Shown here: in pieces, positions 42,407-53,418 of the stretch
Layout of the letters: each line of letters opens with the position of its first letter
How positions within the stretch are numbered: the first letter of the stretch is position 1
Assembly (NCBI GenBank): GCA_963691705.1
Contig: OY829540.1
Span: 49,016,158 to 49,080,157 of the forward strand
Direction of reading: 5' to 3'
DNA length: 64,000 nucleotides
Source: Viola odorata
Lineage: Eukaryota > Streptophyta > Magnoliopsida > Malpighiales > Violaceae
Program-made: the position numbers and the translations under genes
The notes under the pieces: generated by a model
The model's database searches: none
What the model was told of the DNA's origin: nothing
Seen by the model: the letters and a program-made list of their open reading frames with translations, nothing else

Positions 42407-42879
42407 ATGGACGAGATCACCAAGAACTTTCTGCTATCCAAAACCCATACCTTGAGAAATTTGACCCAGGTTGACATCAATTTTTTGGGGTCGTTAGCAC
42501 CAAGACTTCGGAGGATATCTTGGAGCTCCAGGAAATATTGACTCCCCTGCAAGCTAGGCAGACTGCTGTTACCATGGAGGATTTCAGCCCCGTGGAGAAA
42601 GCGGTGAAGTTGTCTGTGGCTGTCTCTCAAATTCAGCTGCTTATGACAATGCTGCAGCATAGGAAGGACTTGCTGGGGTGCTGCCTGAAGGGCATGAGGG
42701 CCTATTCTGCTGAACTGACCACTCTTGCGGATGCCCTGAGGGAAATTCCTTTCTTGGAGTGGGAAGATGATGACGCTGGGTCGAATGCCTCCCCCGCGAT
42801 GGGAACCCTTCTGCCATGTCTTTCTATGCTCCTCTGGGGCCAGCTTTTGACACCTCGGGCCGTTAGGCCTTTTAAATAA
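42407..42879 (+). pseudogene. D aORF1: small helical protein, one frameshift
   Basis: ATG 42407 (MDEITKNFLLSKTHTLRNLT) matches the other aORF1 starts. A single-base deletion near 42495 shifts the frame. The rest is open, with QHRKDLLGCCLKGMR and DDDAGSN. The usual stop after this tail is missing and the frame reads on to 42879. TATAAATA at 42316-42323 is about 90 bp upstream. Confidence 0.72.
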
Positions 42880-43313
42880 AATGCTTTTCCTTATTAGCTT
42901 GCCACGCTGTCGATATTTCTCTTCTTTCTCATGTCGTCTTTCTTAAAAAACAACTTCTATTCTCATTAATTGTGAGCTTGGTGTCCCTTTGTATCCCATA
43001 ACTTTATTTGCCCACCTGGCTCCTAATGACGATTCTCTCACATCCCAACCGTTCTGAATTTATTTTGCGCCATTTTTCAATGTTAACGGATTGGGCAACG
43101 ATTTCGGTGCTTTTCGGTTGGTATAGACTTTCAACAGTTGCGAAGTCAGATATTTCGCCCAATAGTTGTTATCCCTGATAGTATTAATTGTCCTCGATAA
43201 TACGCGGAAAGGCAGGCACGCTTCCTCGCCTCGGCTATATAATGGGGCTCTTCCCTTCTTTTCCCTGTTCATCTCTTCTTCTTTTCCTTCTTCTTATTCT
43301 TACTGATATTTCC
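42880..43313 (+). promoter_or_regulatory. D spacer with putative aORF2 promoter
   Basis: AAATAAAATGC just before 42890 may serve aORF1 3' end formation. TATATAATG at 43236-43244 lies about 75 bp before the aORF2 start. No gene is seen. The internal pre-LTR motif is not clearly preserved here. Confidence 0.45.
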
Positions 43314-43802
43314 ATGGCTGACTCCCATTTTTTGTATACTGCTGCCCGTGATTCTCCTCTGACCCCTCCAACTTCTCTAGACTCCGACAATCCTCCTCCC
43401 TCACCTTACTGGAGGCCTGCCAGATGCCCTACAAAGTGCCGGGGTCGCAAGAAATTGAAGAAAATAAAGAAACAATCTTTTGAATCCTTCTTTGCCGACT
43501 TTGAACCTCACTATCTCTCGCTGCGGCAAAAGGATGAAGCGTCACCATCCGTTCCTTGTCCTTTTCCCAAGGATAGGACTTCTGTGCAAGATGTCGCTCC
43601 AGGACTGGTTACCCCGACCCTGGAGGAAGGCTCCCGCGCCGCTTCAAAGGAGGAAACTGCCCCCACGACAGGTTCCGTGGCTAGGCTTGGTAAAAGACCT
43701 TTCAGGATTGACGAGCCCTTTCCTTTCTATAATAGTGGGTCACCATCGCCTCCGGAGGATTATGATTATGTCTACGACATACACTGGGCGGACGAAGACT
43801 GA
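43314..43802 (+). CDS. D aORF2: intact small proline-rich, acidic-tailed protein
   Basis: The frame of 162 residues starts MADSHFLYTAARDSPLTPP and ends YVYDIHWADED. It has the PTS- and Pro-rich N-terminus, WRP, a basic KCRGRKKLKKIKK stretch that could be a nuclear signal, and the motif IDEPFPFYNSGS before the acidic tail. It is the best preserved copy of this gene. No known family is recognised; the conservation of both ends across element families is the main evidence that it is a protein. Confidence 0.75.
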   Translation: MADSHFLYTAARDSPLTPPTSLDSDNPPPSPYWRPARCPTKCRGRKKLKKIKKQSFESFFADFEPHYLSLRQKDEASPSVPCPFPKDRTSVQDVAPGLVTPTLEEGSRAASKEETAPTTGSVARLGKRPFRIDEPFPFYNSGSPSPPEDYDYVYDIHWADED

Positions 43803-44279
43803 CGATGCCGTACTCGTTGTAGATGTCGCTGGCTTTCTCTTTCAGTAAATAAAATAGAATAAAATAAAATGTCATTTGCCTTTTTCTTTTCGCTTTTGGT
43901 ATGATGCCGCTCTATGGGATAACTGCCGCTGGACAGCCAATTACAGCTTCATACGACCATTTTTCTAGGGTTTCTTGTAATTAACGAGCCTTTCTTTTGC
44001 GAAATTCGAGGCGAGCGCTTGACTTTAAGTTTTCTGTCAGGGTCTTTCCACGTGTCCCGTTTGTCCCATACGTGTCCTGCTGTGATAGGTTGCCCTTCTG
44101 CCTGACTTTTCCACCGTCTCTTTTAAAAGGAAAAACACTTCTTCTTTGTACCCTTTTGCTCCTTTTTATACTTCACAACTCTCTTCGTTTTTTGCTCGCT
44201 CTGAGGAAATTTTCTCGTTCGCATCCAGACGATTCACCTATTAATTTCAGCCTTCTCTCTCAAGGTACTCTGCTCGATC
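43803..44279 (+). other. D spacer between aORF2 and aORF3
   Basis: AATAAAATAGAATAAAATAA at 43848-43868 looks like a polyadenylation region for aORF2. TTTTAAAAGG near 44125 could be the aORF3 core promoter. No gene is seen. Confidence 0.4.
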
Positions 44280-45870
44280 TTGCTTTGTTTTTCCTTTGCT
44301 GCTTTATGTATCATACCTCACACGAGATCTCAATCTAGTTCTTTAGTTATCCCTAGGCCAATTTCTCGATATCTTGAGCTTGAAAACACCCCTAGCATCT
44401 TTACTTGCCCTACTATCTTACGCCTTGAACTGGAAAGCAATAACATTACCTTTCCCCGCGGTTATCGCCCCACTATTCCTTTTGACACTATGAGACTTCA
44501 TAGCCGGCTCTGGAAAACTCATAGAATTCTTTATTTTAAAATGTTTCAATATGGGTTCCGCCTCCCAGTTCATGACACGCTAGAGCGTGTGCTGCGCGAA
44601 CACGGGCTTAACCCTGCGCAGATCACCCCTTCCTCATGGAGTTGCATCTACACCTTCCTTCGTGCTTGCGAGTTAAAAGATATTCTTGCTCCCTCTGTCG
44701 CTTTATTTCGCAAGTTCTTGACTCTGGTTTTTCGCGACGACTTCATTAATATTATTCCAAGATGGGATGACGCCCTAGTGAGGCCTTTTTGGCAAAAATT
44801 TCAAGGATTTGAGAAGAACGTCGAAGACTGGAAGAGCGGTTTCTTCGTTGTCGAATTACCCTCTCGCCTGTGGCGTTCTGACTTCAACCTAGAGGTAGTT
44901 GATTGGGTGAAGCCAGCGCCTCTGTCTAGGGAAGAGTTGGGTCAGGCCAACGCTTTACTGGAGATGGAGTCCTCTTTCCAGATCCGAAACTTTGCTTTGT
45001 ACAGGCCTTTAACTGAGTGTACCATAAGTGAGCTTTTGAGTTTCACCGCTGTCTTACTTACCCCTTGTTTACTAACATAACTTTTTGCAGGGGAGACTAT
45101 CGCTCGCCCGCTCTCCAAAGGTGACGCTTCTCACAAGGTTGTCGTGCCTTCAACGACTGCTCCCTCTACTTCCGCTGGGGCTCGAGCTGATCACCGTATG
45201 CCCATAAAGAAAAGAGCTTTAGACGAGATTCTTTCCAGGGAAAGCGGTTCCTCCCTCCGCACTTTCGGCTTCGTGGAGAACTGGTTACCCAGTCGGAAGA
45301 AGAGGTCCGGGTCTGGTTCGCCAGTGACTGAGACAAAGATTTTCTCCTACAGAGTCGAGGACATGGAGGACATGGATACGAAGCTGAGCCTCCGCCCGGC
45401 TTCCTCAACTCAACGAAAGAAACTAAGGGAAGCGAGCGAAGCTCAAGTGACAAGGATGGCTGCTCGATCTCCTCCTGCCAACGCTACAAATACCGTCGCT
45501 TCCCAGACTGTCGTTTCTTCTCACACCACTAAGGGGGGTGCCGCTTCACTAGGTGGCACTTCCTCGACTCTGGGGTTGCCTGCCCCCAACAAGACATCCC
45601 CTGCCGTGATGATGCCGCCATCTGCTGCAGATTCCACTCCTGTTATGGAGCCTCCACACTCGCCCATTGGCCCCTGTATTCCTGACGTGCCTCCATCAGT
45701 CCCAAGTGGACCTGGTTCTTCTCACTCTCCCCCGAAGTCCCCTTGTCCGTTGTTCCTTACTTCAATTCGAGATGTTGGGGGCTCAGGCGGTATCTCCGCC
45801 CCTTTCTTTGTTGCTGATCTTTCCCATGACGGGCCTCAAGGGGCCCCTTCTCACCGGCTAAATCTGTCAA
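44280..45870 (+). pseudogene. D aORF3: two-exon PF04195-type gene cut by E
   Basis: Exon 1 runs from about 44280 to 45027, the intron is 45028-45090 (63 bp; donor GTGAGC, TACTAAC 19 bp before TTTTTGCAG), and exon 2 is 45091-45870, where E begins. Exon 1 has the domain with RILYFKMFQYGFRLPV, LNPAQITPSSW and IIPRWDDALVRPFWQKF. Its exact start is unclear: an ATG at 44308 leads to a stop in 11 codons and the longer frame opens upstream. Exon 2 has FVENWLPSRKK and disordered proline-rich sequence; the coiled coil should lie beyond E. Confidence 0.75.
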
Positions 45871-45900
45871 TGATAACCATTAAGGCAATCCTAAGGGTGC
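45871..45900 (+). repeat. E 5' LTR remnant (30 bp)
   Basis: TGATAACCATTAAGGCAATC and the next ten bases match the first 30 bases of the Z LTR. The following base belongs to the internal leader, so an internal deletion of more than 500 bp removed promoter, hairpin and primer site. Confidence 0.78.
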
Positions 45901-45956
45901 ATTAAGTGAGCATCCTTAATAGCCAAGCTCTGTTCTACCCAGAGATCGGAACAATC

Positions 45957-48178
45957 ATGACTTCTGAGTCGGAGCAGACGCGACCCCCATCCTCTAATAT
46001 TCCTTTTTCGATTCGTAGACAATTATTCCCTTTTGCTACTGCTGATCTTTCTGTGACAGCACAACAAATCAGTTCAGAATCTCTAGATCTTTTGACCAGG
46101 TCTGCAGGGGAAGCCCTTTCGTTGTCCCAAATGGCGGGATCCAGCTTCTCTACTCCTACTCCGAGGGGATTTGTGTTAAATAGTACAGAACACCTTTTTG
46201 CGAGTGAAATAGCGGCCCTTCCTGCTCGGTTGGACTATTTGACGGAAATGGCTGTCAAAATGACACCTGAAATCTCTGGGTCGAGTGTCCCTCCTCGTGT
46301 CATGTTCACGCCATCTATTGTCACCGAACGACCCTTGTCACCGTCGTTACAGGAAAACCTCCGGCCAACTGTACCTATAGCTGATCCCCCGATCAATTTT
46401 GTGCAGCTCACTCAAGGACGAGTGGAGCCTTATGTACCGCAAGTGCCCCAAGGTCCCATCCCTCTGGAGGATCGGCACCTCGAGGAGGCTAGAAACTGTT
46501 AGGACGGTCGAAGAGAAGGAATGAATAGTGATTTCTCTCCTGAGCGCAGTGAAAGATCCAGCAGCAGGAGATATCGAACTTGTTCGCCCAGGAGCCACAG
46601 TCGGTCTCCTAGGCGACACCCCACGCCAGATCCGCAAAATCAGGGGCGTCCTACGGAAATATCTCCCCCACGCCATGAGCGTGAAATCCTTGATGACACA
46701 TCGGGTCATCCATTTAGCCGTCGTATAAGACGCCATAAGGTCAGTTGGCATGTGAAGCTTCCCACTAAGACTTATGACGGCACCAGAGATCCCATTTCCC
46801 ACATCAATAAAGTGAAGAATTTCGTGCAATTTCAGATGCACAGTGATGCGGCGTTATGCCAAATATTTGTTATGACATTATCAAGAGTCGCACGCCTCTG
46901 GTTCAAGGGCCTTCCTAGCGGATCTATCAGCAATTTCGCACAGTTGGAATCCAAGTTCCGGAGCAGATTCAGTACAGCGATTCCAATCAGGAAATCTGCC
47001 GCCGAGTTATTTGACCTACGTCGAAGGCCTCAGGAAACTCTGAAGGAATTTCTTAGTCGATTTGATCTAGAAATGTCACTAACGCCGGGCGTTACCAATG
47101 ATTTTGCTATAGAAGCCTTGAAGAGGAACTGCCGTTATAGTAAATTGAGAGATGCACTAATGGTGGACCCTCCAGCGACTCTAGACGCATTAAGACTTAA
47201 AGCCCATAATTACACGAAAATGGAAGAAGAGGAAAATAGAGATAGAACCTATGGCATGCCGCCTGAGGCACCTCTGATTCCAAACGCTCCTGCAAATACC
47301 ATTCCTGATGACCGCCTCACCGACGAGTATGCTCGGCGGAAATATCATATTCCCAAAACCTCCAGTGGGCGGAAAGGTAACACTTCAAAGGGAAAGCCTG
47401 GCAGTTCCCCATCTCAGCGCCAAGGAGATTCTTCTAAAGGTCGGGCATACGACCCTGATTTCCCTTCCCTTAATCTACCAAGGGCAGAGATTTTAGCGAT
47501 AGTGGAACAATGAAACCTTCCCATCCGTTACCCTGCGCCTGTGAAGCCCAGAGTGCTTTTAGGGAGAAGAGAAAATGCTTATTGCAAGTTCCACAAAGCC
47601 ATGGGCATTCTACGGAAGTATGCAGGGACTTAAAATCAGCAATAGAATGTTTGGTGGAAGAGGGTTACTTGGGAGAATTCGCAGCCAAAGTAAGAGAAGA
47701 CGCCAGAAATAATCCCACGAAAAGGGTCGCAGATGACCGACAAGTACCCCCTCGCGTCCCACAAAAGGATAATGCTCCCGGAGGAAGAGGTGAGGAAACT
47801 TTCGCGGTAGACGACGACGACTTCCCTATGATTAACATCATAGCGGGAGGGACTCCTTACATAGATGAACCAGAACCACCGACGACGGCGTTAGGAGAAA
47901 AACGCAAGCGAGATGGCACGATAAAGAAAGTTGAAACAATAAGCGTCCTAGATCGCATGGTATTAGCCTTCTCCGAAGAGGACGAGAAAGGCGTTGTATA
48001 TCCGCATAATGATGCATTGGTGGTTACGCCCATCATTGCCAGTCACGGAGTCAGAAGAACTCTCATAGATAACGGAAGTGCAGTGAACCTCTTCTCGTTA
48101 GAGGCCTGCAATCTCATGAAACGGCCCGACAACGAATTAATACCTTGCAAGAAACCCATAATTGGGGTGGACGGGGTC
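45957..48178 (+). pseudogene. E gag and start of protease
   Basis: ATG 45957 opens MTSESEQTRPPSS. Parts are an N-terminal helical region (46190-46270), a TAG at 46501, the arginine/serine-rich block (about 46535-46620; SERSSSRRYR and SRSPRR), capsid (46750-47215, KLPTKTYDGTRDPIS), a basic linker, a TGA at 47511, and the zinc knuckle (about 47583-47625) with a one-base deletion. The frame then carries the KRKR stretch and protease active site LIDNGSAVNLFS to the F insertion in the VDGV motif. It is the most complete gag in the window but is not translatable as one piece. Confidence 0.85.
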
Positions 48179-48678
48179 TGATAATAATAGGAGGGATCAT
48201 ACCCAGGGTAGGAAGGATCCTAGAGATCTTCTCCTCTAAGGGGGTGGTCCTCGCTGCTGGTACACCTGCAAGGCGCCGGAGGGGGTCCCCGGCGCAGATA
48301 CTCCGACGATCAAGTCAGTATCAGTAGGAGTAGTAGTGAGAGAGAGAGTAGTGTCTAGTGAGAGAGAGAGAATCCCACCCCTTTCTACCTAGGGGGGGTA
48401 TTTATAGGAGATCTAGTAGAGAGGTGTCATCTCTAATAGGTGCCGTTTGGGGCCATGGGGTAACGGCGAGTAGATGCCGCTTGAGAGCTTGATGTCGCTT
48501 GAGTGCTTACCGGGTGTGGGAATAGGTGCCATATCATGCTGGATGGGGGGCCCCCCGCTGACGTCGACCACCCCCGGTAGCAGGACTAGCAGGAGGCCAG
48601 GCAGGCCCTTCAGTAGCTGAAGGTGACAGTACCCCCTGTCAGGACTAAAATGCCCTGGAGGTATGTCAATAGTTATCA
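48179..48678 (-). repeat. F 3' LTR (500 bp, minus strand)
   Basis: On the plus strand it starts TGATAATAATAGG and ends AATAGTTATCA. Reverse TATA (TATTTATA) is at 48399-48406. The hairpin block GCGCCGGAGGGGGTCCCCGG is near 48270. Beyond it AAGCCCAACCGAAAAC is the reversed pre-LTR motif. Confidence 0.88.
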
Positions 48679-49460
48679 CAAGCCCAACCGAAAACAAGCC
48701 CGAGTGTTTACCAAGGGCTCCATTCTCGGTATCTGGATGAATGCTATCTCTTCTGCGTCGCGGCAGGCTTGTAAAAATCTTCGAGTTCCTTTGCGTCCTT
48801 TGATGCCCACGCCATAGATTCTTATTCCCGTACTTGCCAAAACTCTATAGCGGATAGGTGTTATCTCTGGCAGATAACACTAAGGTTCTTTCGAGTGGCG
48901 TCAGGCATGACCTGGGATAGGATAACACCGATGGTAGAGGTAGATGCCGCTTGAGAGCCTCCCCGCTGAGGTCGACCATCCCAGGGCTTGCCGCCAGGCT
49001 AGGGGCGGCATGAACAGCGTCGCGTGTCCAAGGAATGAGTTGGAGATGCCGCTGGCTTGTCAGAAGCTGTTAGGTTGTCATGTTTGCGGATTGTTGCTTC
49101 GCTAATCTGGTTGGCTTGCGAGAAAACGCCAAAACATAGTCGCAACTAAAGTACAAAATGAAGATTCGTTCTTCATGCAGAGAGAGAATATGGCGGTGAT
49201 GGACCAGAGGTGACGAGAGGACAGACCTCAATACTCAGAGCCCAACCAAAAACTATTAACGAAATCGGCAAGAACTATGTGCTCTCACCCCAACCGAAAA
49301 TGGTCCTGGTATGTAATGCCAATGACATGGAGGCAGCTGTTGACAAGGAGGTGCCCGATAACATGGCGGCACCTGGCAAGGAGGTCGCTGATGACATAGA
49401 GACATGCTGATAACATGGCGGCACCCGACAAGGAGGCCGCTGATGATATAGGGACAACGC
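48679..49460. other. F interior next to its 3' LTR
   Basis: No gene is seen. It contains the reversed pre-LTR motif (48679-48720), a second AGCCCAACC-AAAA word at 49240 and CCCAACCGAAAATGG at 49290, and TGATAACATGGCGGC-type words (about 49360-49430) that lead into the large array. Confidence 0.45.
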
Positions 49461-51110
49461 TCACATGGAGGCACCACAAATCACATAGAGGCGCCGCTCA
49501 CATGGACGCACCACAAATCACATAGAGGCGGCCGCTCACATGGACGCACCACAACTCACATAGAGGCGCCGCTCACATGGACGCACCACAAATCACATAG
49601 AGGCGCCGCTCACATGGACGCACCATAACTCACATAGAGGCGCCGGTCACATGGACGTACCACAAATCACATAGAGGCGCCGGTCCCATGGATGCACCAC
49701 CACTCACATAGAGGCGCCGCTCACATGGACGCACCACCAATCAAATAGAGGGGCCGCTCACATGGACGCACCACCAATCACATAGAGGCGCCGCTCACAT
49801 GGACGCACCACAACTCACATAGAGGCGCCGCTCACATGGACGCACCACGAATCACATAGAGGCGTCGCTCACATGGACGCACCACAAATCACATAGAGGC
49901 GCCGCTCTCATGGACGCACCACGAATCACATAGAGGCGCCGCTCACATGAACGCACCATAAATCACATAGAGGTGCCGCTCACATGGACGCACCACAACT
50001 CACATAGAGGCGCCGGTCACATGGACGCACCACGAATCACATAGAGGCACCGGTCCCATGGACGCACCACAAATCACATAGAGGCGCCGGTCACATGGAC
50101 GCACCACGAATCACATAGAGGCGCCGCTCACATGGATGCACCACAAATCACATAGAGGTGCCGCTCACATGGACGCACCACAAATCACATAGAGGCGTCG
50201 CTCTCATGGATGCACCACGAATCACATAGAGGCGTCGCTCACATGGACGCACCACGAATCACATAGAGGCGCCTCTCACATGGACGCACCACCACTCACA
50301 TAGAGGCGCCGCTCACATGGACGCACCACAAATCACATAGAGGCGCCGCTCACATGGACGCACCATAACTCACATAGAGGCGCCGGTCACATGGACGCAC
50401 CACAAATCACATAGAGGCGCCGGTCCCATGGATGCACCACCACTCACATAGAGGCGCCGCTCACATGGACGCACCACCAATCAAATAGAGGGGCCGCTCA
50501 CATGGACGCACCACCAATCACATAGAGGGGCCGCTCACATGGACGCACCACAACTCACATAGAGGCGCCGCTCACATGGACGCACCACGAATCACATAGA
50601 GGCGTCGCTCACATGGACGCACCACAAATCACATAGAGGCGCCGCTCTCATGGACGCACCACGAATCACATAGAGGCGCCGCTCACATGAACGCACCATA
50701 AATCACATAGAGGTGCCGCTCACATGGACGCACCACAACTCACATAGAGGCGCCGGTCACATGGACGCACCACGAATCACATAGAGGCACCGGTCCCATG
50801 GACGCACCACAAATCACATAGAGGCGCCGGTCACATGGACGCACCACGAATCACATAGAGGCGCCGCTCACATGGATGCACCACAAATCACATAGAGGTG
50901 CCGCTCACATGGACGCACCACAAATCACATAGAGGCGCCGCTCTCATGGATGCACCACGAATCACATAGAGGCGTCGCTCACATGGACGCACCACGAATC
51001 ACATAGAGGCGCCGCTCACATGGACGCACCACCACTCACATAGAGGCGCCGCTCACATAGACGCACCACAAATCACATAGAGGCGCCGGTCACATGGACG
51101 CACTCGCTCA
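49461..51110. repeat. F 37-bp minisatellite with a 740-bp higher-order repeat
   Basis: About 44 units of 37 bp read CACATAGAGGCGCCGCTCAC followed by ATGGACGCACCACAAAT. Variant units recur in the same order 740 bp apart (for example CACCATAACT at 49621 and 50361), so a block of 20 units has been duplicated exactly. It is directly repeated without unique spacers. Confidence 0.92.
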
Positions 51111-51700
51111 CATGGAGGCATCACAAATCACTTAGAGGCGTCACTCACATGGAGGCACTCGCTCACATGGAGGCATCACGAATCACATAGAGGCGTCACT
51201 CACATGGAGGCACTCGCTCACATGGAGGCATCACGAATCATACGGCGTCATCACTCACATGGAGGCACTCGCTAACATGGAGGCATCACGAATGATACGG
51301 CGCCATCACTGACATGGAGGCACTCGCTCACATGGAGGCATCACGAATCATAGGGCGCCATCACTCACATGGAGGCACTCGCTCACATGGAGGCATCACG
51401 AATCATACGGCGCCATCACTCACATGGAGGCACTCGCTCACATGGAGGCATCACGAATCATACGGCGCCATCACTCACATGGAGGCACTCGCTCACATGG
51501 AGGCATCACGAATCATACGGCGCCATCACTCACATGGAGGCACTCGCTCACATGGAGGCATCACGAATCATACGGCGCCATCACTCACATGGAGGCACTC
51601 GCTCACATGGAGGCATCACGAATGATATGATGCCATTACTCACATGGAGGCGCTCGCTCACATGGAGGCATCACAAATCATATGGCGCCATCACTCATCC
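51111..51700. repeat. F 55-bp minisatellite
   Basis: About ten units of 55 bp contain GAGGCACTCGCTCACATGGA and CATCACGAATCATACGGCG. Each shares the CTCACATGGAGGCA core with the neighbouring 37-bp array, so the two arrays are related. The inner five or six units are almost identical. Confidence 0.9.
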
Positions 51701-51930
51701 GGCCTCGCTGTGAACCGCCTGCAATATTGCCGCGGCTTTACGCCATAAGCTACCTACAATTTGTGCGGTTTTACGCCATAGATACCTGCAATATTGACGC
51801 AGCTTTACGCTGCTCGGAGCTACCTGCAATATTGACGCGGCTTTACACTATAGGCCACCTACAAATTGTGCGGTTTTATGCTGTAGCTACCTGCAATATT
51901 GCACGCTTTCATATTCCCCAGGATTTCAAT
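51700..51930. repeat. F degenerate repeats with GCGGTTTTACGC words
   Basis: These are the reverse of the C repeats at 33610-33815: GCGGCTTTACGC, AGCTACCTGCAATATTG and ACAAATTGTGCGG alternate every 35-45 bp. Confidence 0.75.
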
Positions 51931-52814
51931 CTGTACTCCACTTGAGTACCTGCATTGTTAGTTGTACAAATACACTAGCAAAGAATGTTAACTTCGGTTA
52001 GCTTCCTCTAAGAATGTTAAAAATAGAGGTAAGGGGAAAATGATAATCTTAAAGGTGATAGCGATACCTTAGGGGAATAAACAAGGAGCTCGGCCGTTGT
52101 TTAATTCCCGTTCCCTTCCTTGCATTTATGAAGGAGAGTGACATGTCGTTGGAGACCTTTTTGATGATGAGAGGATGTCCACATGATATTATGAGAGCTT
52201 TCCCAGAGGGGTAGATATTCACCCGATAAATAATATAAAGATCCATCCGGGGTAGATATTCACCCGATAAATAATATAAAGATCTATCCGGGGTAGATAT
52301 TCACCCACTAGATTATATTCTGAATCATCATTTATTTCACCCACCGTCGCCATAGGGGAAAACCAAATTAGTGCGTCCCTTTGAGGCTACATACCACCCA
52401 GTTAACATCGACATCTCATCCAGGTGTCTTCATACGAATTGTAGCCCTTCGAACTGCCTTCAAATCGAGCTATCACACAGAGAATTCGGAGCAGGCACGA
52501 AGAAGATACGATTTTTTCCGTGAAACCCGATATAGCTGGAATCACGAATCTTAAACCCAGATTTCGAATCTCGATAACGCCCAGTTGACGTCAATATCTC
52601 ACTGAGGTGCCTTGACAAGAATTGTAGCCCGTCGAATTGCCTTCGAATGGAGCTATCACACGCATAATTTCGAGCACGTACGAAGAAGATATGATTTTCC
52701 CCGCGAAACCTGATATGACTGGCCAGCAATGCACTTTTCTGGGCGCTAACGCTGAAAGTCCCAAGACTTCTGATGACATGGCAAGGGCGACAACGGCAGG
52801 GGTGACATCTGAAG
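51931..52814. other. F interior homologous to C
   Basis: It has GGTAGATATTCACCCGATAA twice (about 52203 and 52250) and two copies of the segment with GAAGATACGATTTTT and TTGTAGCCC (about 52420-52530 and 52600-52720). No gene is seen. Confidence 0.6.
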
Positions 52815-52985
52815 CGGACGTCCGATAAAGAAGCGGACATCCGATAACGAAGCGGACTTCCGATAACAAAGCGGACTTCCGATAACGAAGCGGACATCTG
52901 ATAACGAAGCGGACATCCGATAATGAAGCGGACTTCCGATAACGAAGCGGACTTCTGATAATGAAGCGGACTTCTGATAACGAAG
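52815..52985. repeat. F 19-bp array next to the truncated 5' LTR
   Basis: Eight or nine units of CGATAACGAAGCGGACTTC (19 bp) run straight into the LTR at 52986. Several units read TGATAACGAAGC, which equals the LTR start. The array occupies the place where the LTR end and primer site should be. Confidence 0.85.
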
Positions 52986-53418
52986 CTGGTACACCTGCAA
53001 GGCGCCGGAGGCGGTCCCCGACGCAGATACTCCGACGATCAAGTCAGTATCAGTAGGAGTAGTAGTGAGAGAGAGTAGTGAGAGAGTAGTGTCTAGTGAG
53101 AGAGAGAGAACCCCCCCCCCCCCCCTTTCTACCTAGGGGGGGTATTTATAGGAGATCTAGTAGAGAGGTGTCATCTCTAATAGGTGCCGCTTGGGGCCAT
53201 GGGGTAACGCTAAGTAGATGCCGCTTGAGTGCTTACCGGGTGTGGGAATAGACGCCATATCATGCTAGATGTCCCCCCCCCCCCCCCCCCCCCCCCGCTG
53301 ACGTCGACCACCCCCGGTAGCAGGACTAGCAGGAGGCCAGGCAGGCCCTTCAGTAGCTAAAGGCGACAGTACCCTCTGTCAGGACTAAAATACCCTGGGG
53401 GTATGTCAATAGTTATCA
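52986..53418 (-). repeat. F 5' LTR, truncated (433 bp, minus strand)
   Basis: It matches 48257-48678 but lacks the first 78 bp on the plus strand, that is, the inner end of this LTR and the primer site beyond it. C-runs of 15 (53111-53125) and 24 (53273-53296) replace shorter runs in the other copy. Reverse TATA is at 53143-53150. Confidence 0.85.

Larger units (their letters stand above)
41607..45870 (-). mobile_element. Element D: minus-strand Tat-type retrotransposon, 3' part, interrupted by E
   Basis: D is read from right to left, so its antisense genes lie on the plus strand. Present are the 3' LTR (41607-42174), aORF1, aORF2 and most of aORF3. E enters exon 2 of aORF3 at 45871. The remainder (end of aORF3, aORF4, pol, gag, 5' LTR) should lie beyond E, outside the window. 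The D aORF proteins are clearly homologous to those of A, B and E but more distant. Confidence 0.85.
48179..53418 (-). mobile_element. Element F: minus-strand non-autonomous LTR element rich in minisatellites (5.2 kb)
   Basis: LTRs at 48179-48678 and 52986-53418 resemble those of C in reverse. The interior has no credible gene. Read in F orientation it has a 19-bp array next to the 5' LTR, two copies of the ATCATATCTT segment, the GGGTGAATATCTACCC region, GTAAAACCGC-type repeats, a 55-bp array, a 37-bp array of 1.6 kb and the pre-LTR motif. The segment order is that of C. The insertion is exact, with GGGTC on both sides. Confidence 0.88.

Noticed and set aside
49461..51110. A CRISPR-like array of short repeats
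   Set aside because: Units are directly abutting with no unique spacers, the DNA is plant retrotransposon, and there are no cas genes. It is a minisatellite.
51314..51713. Overlapping 68-114 residue ORFs with repeated Thr, Trp, Arg and His
   Set aside because: They arise from the 55-bp tandem array read in all three frames and are not a gene.
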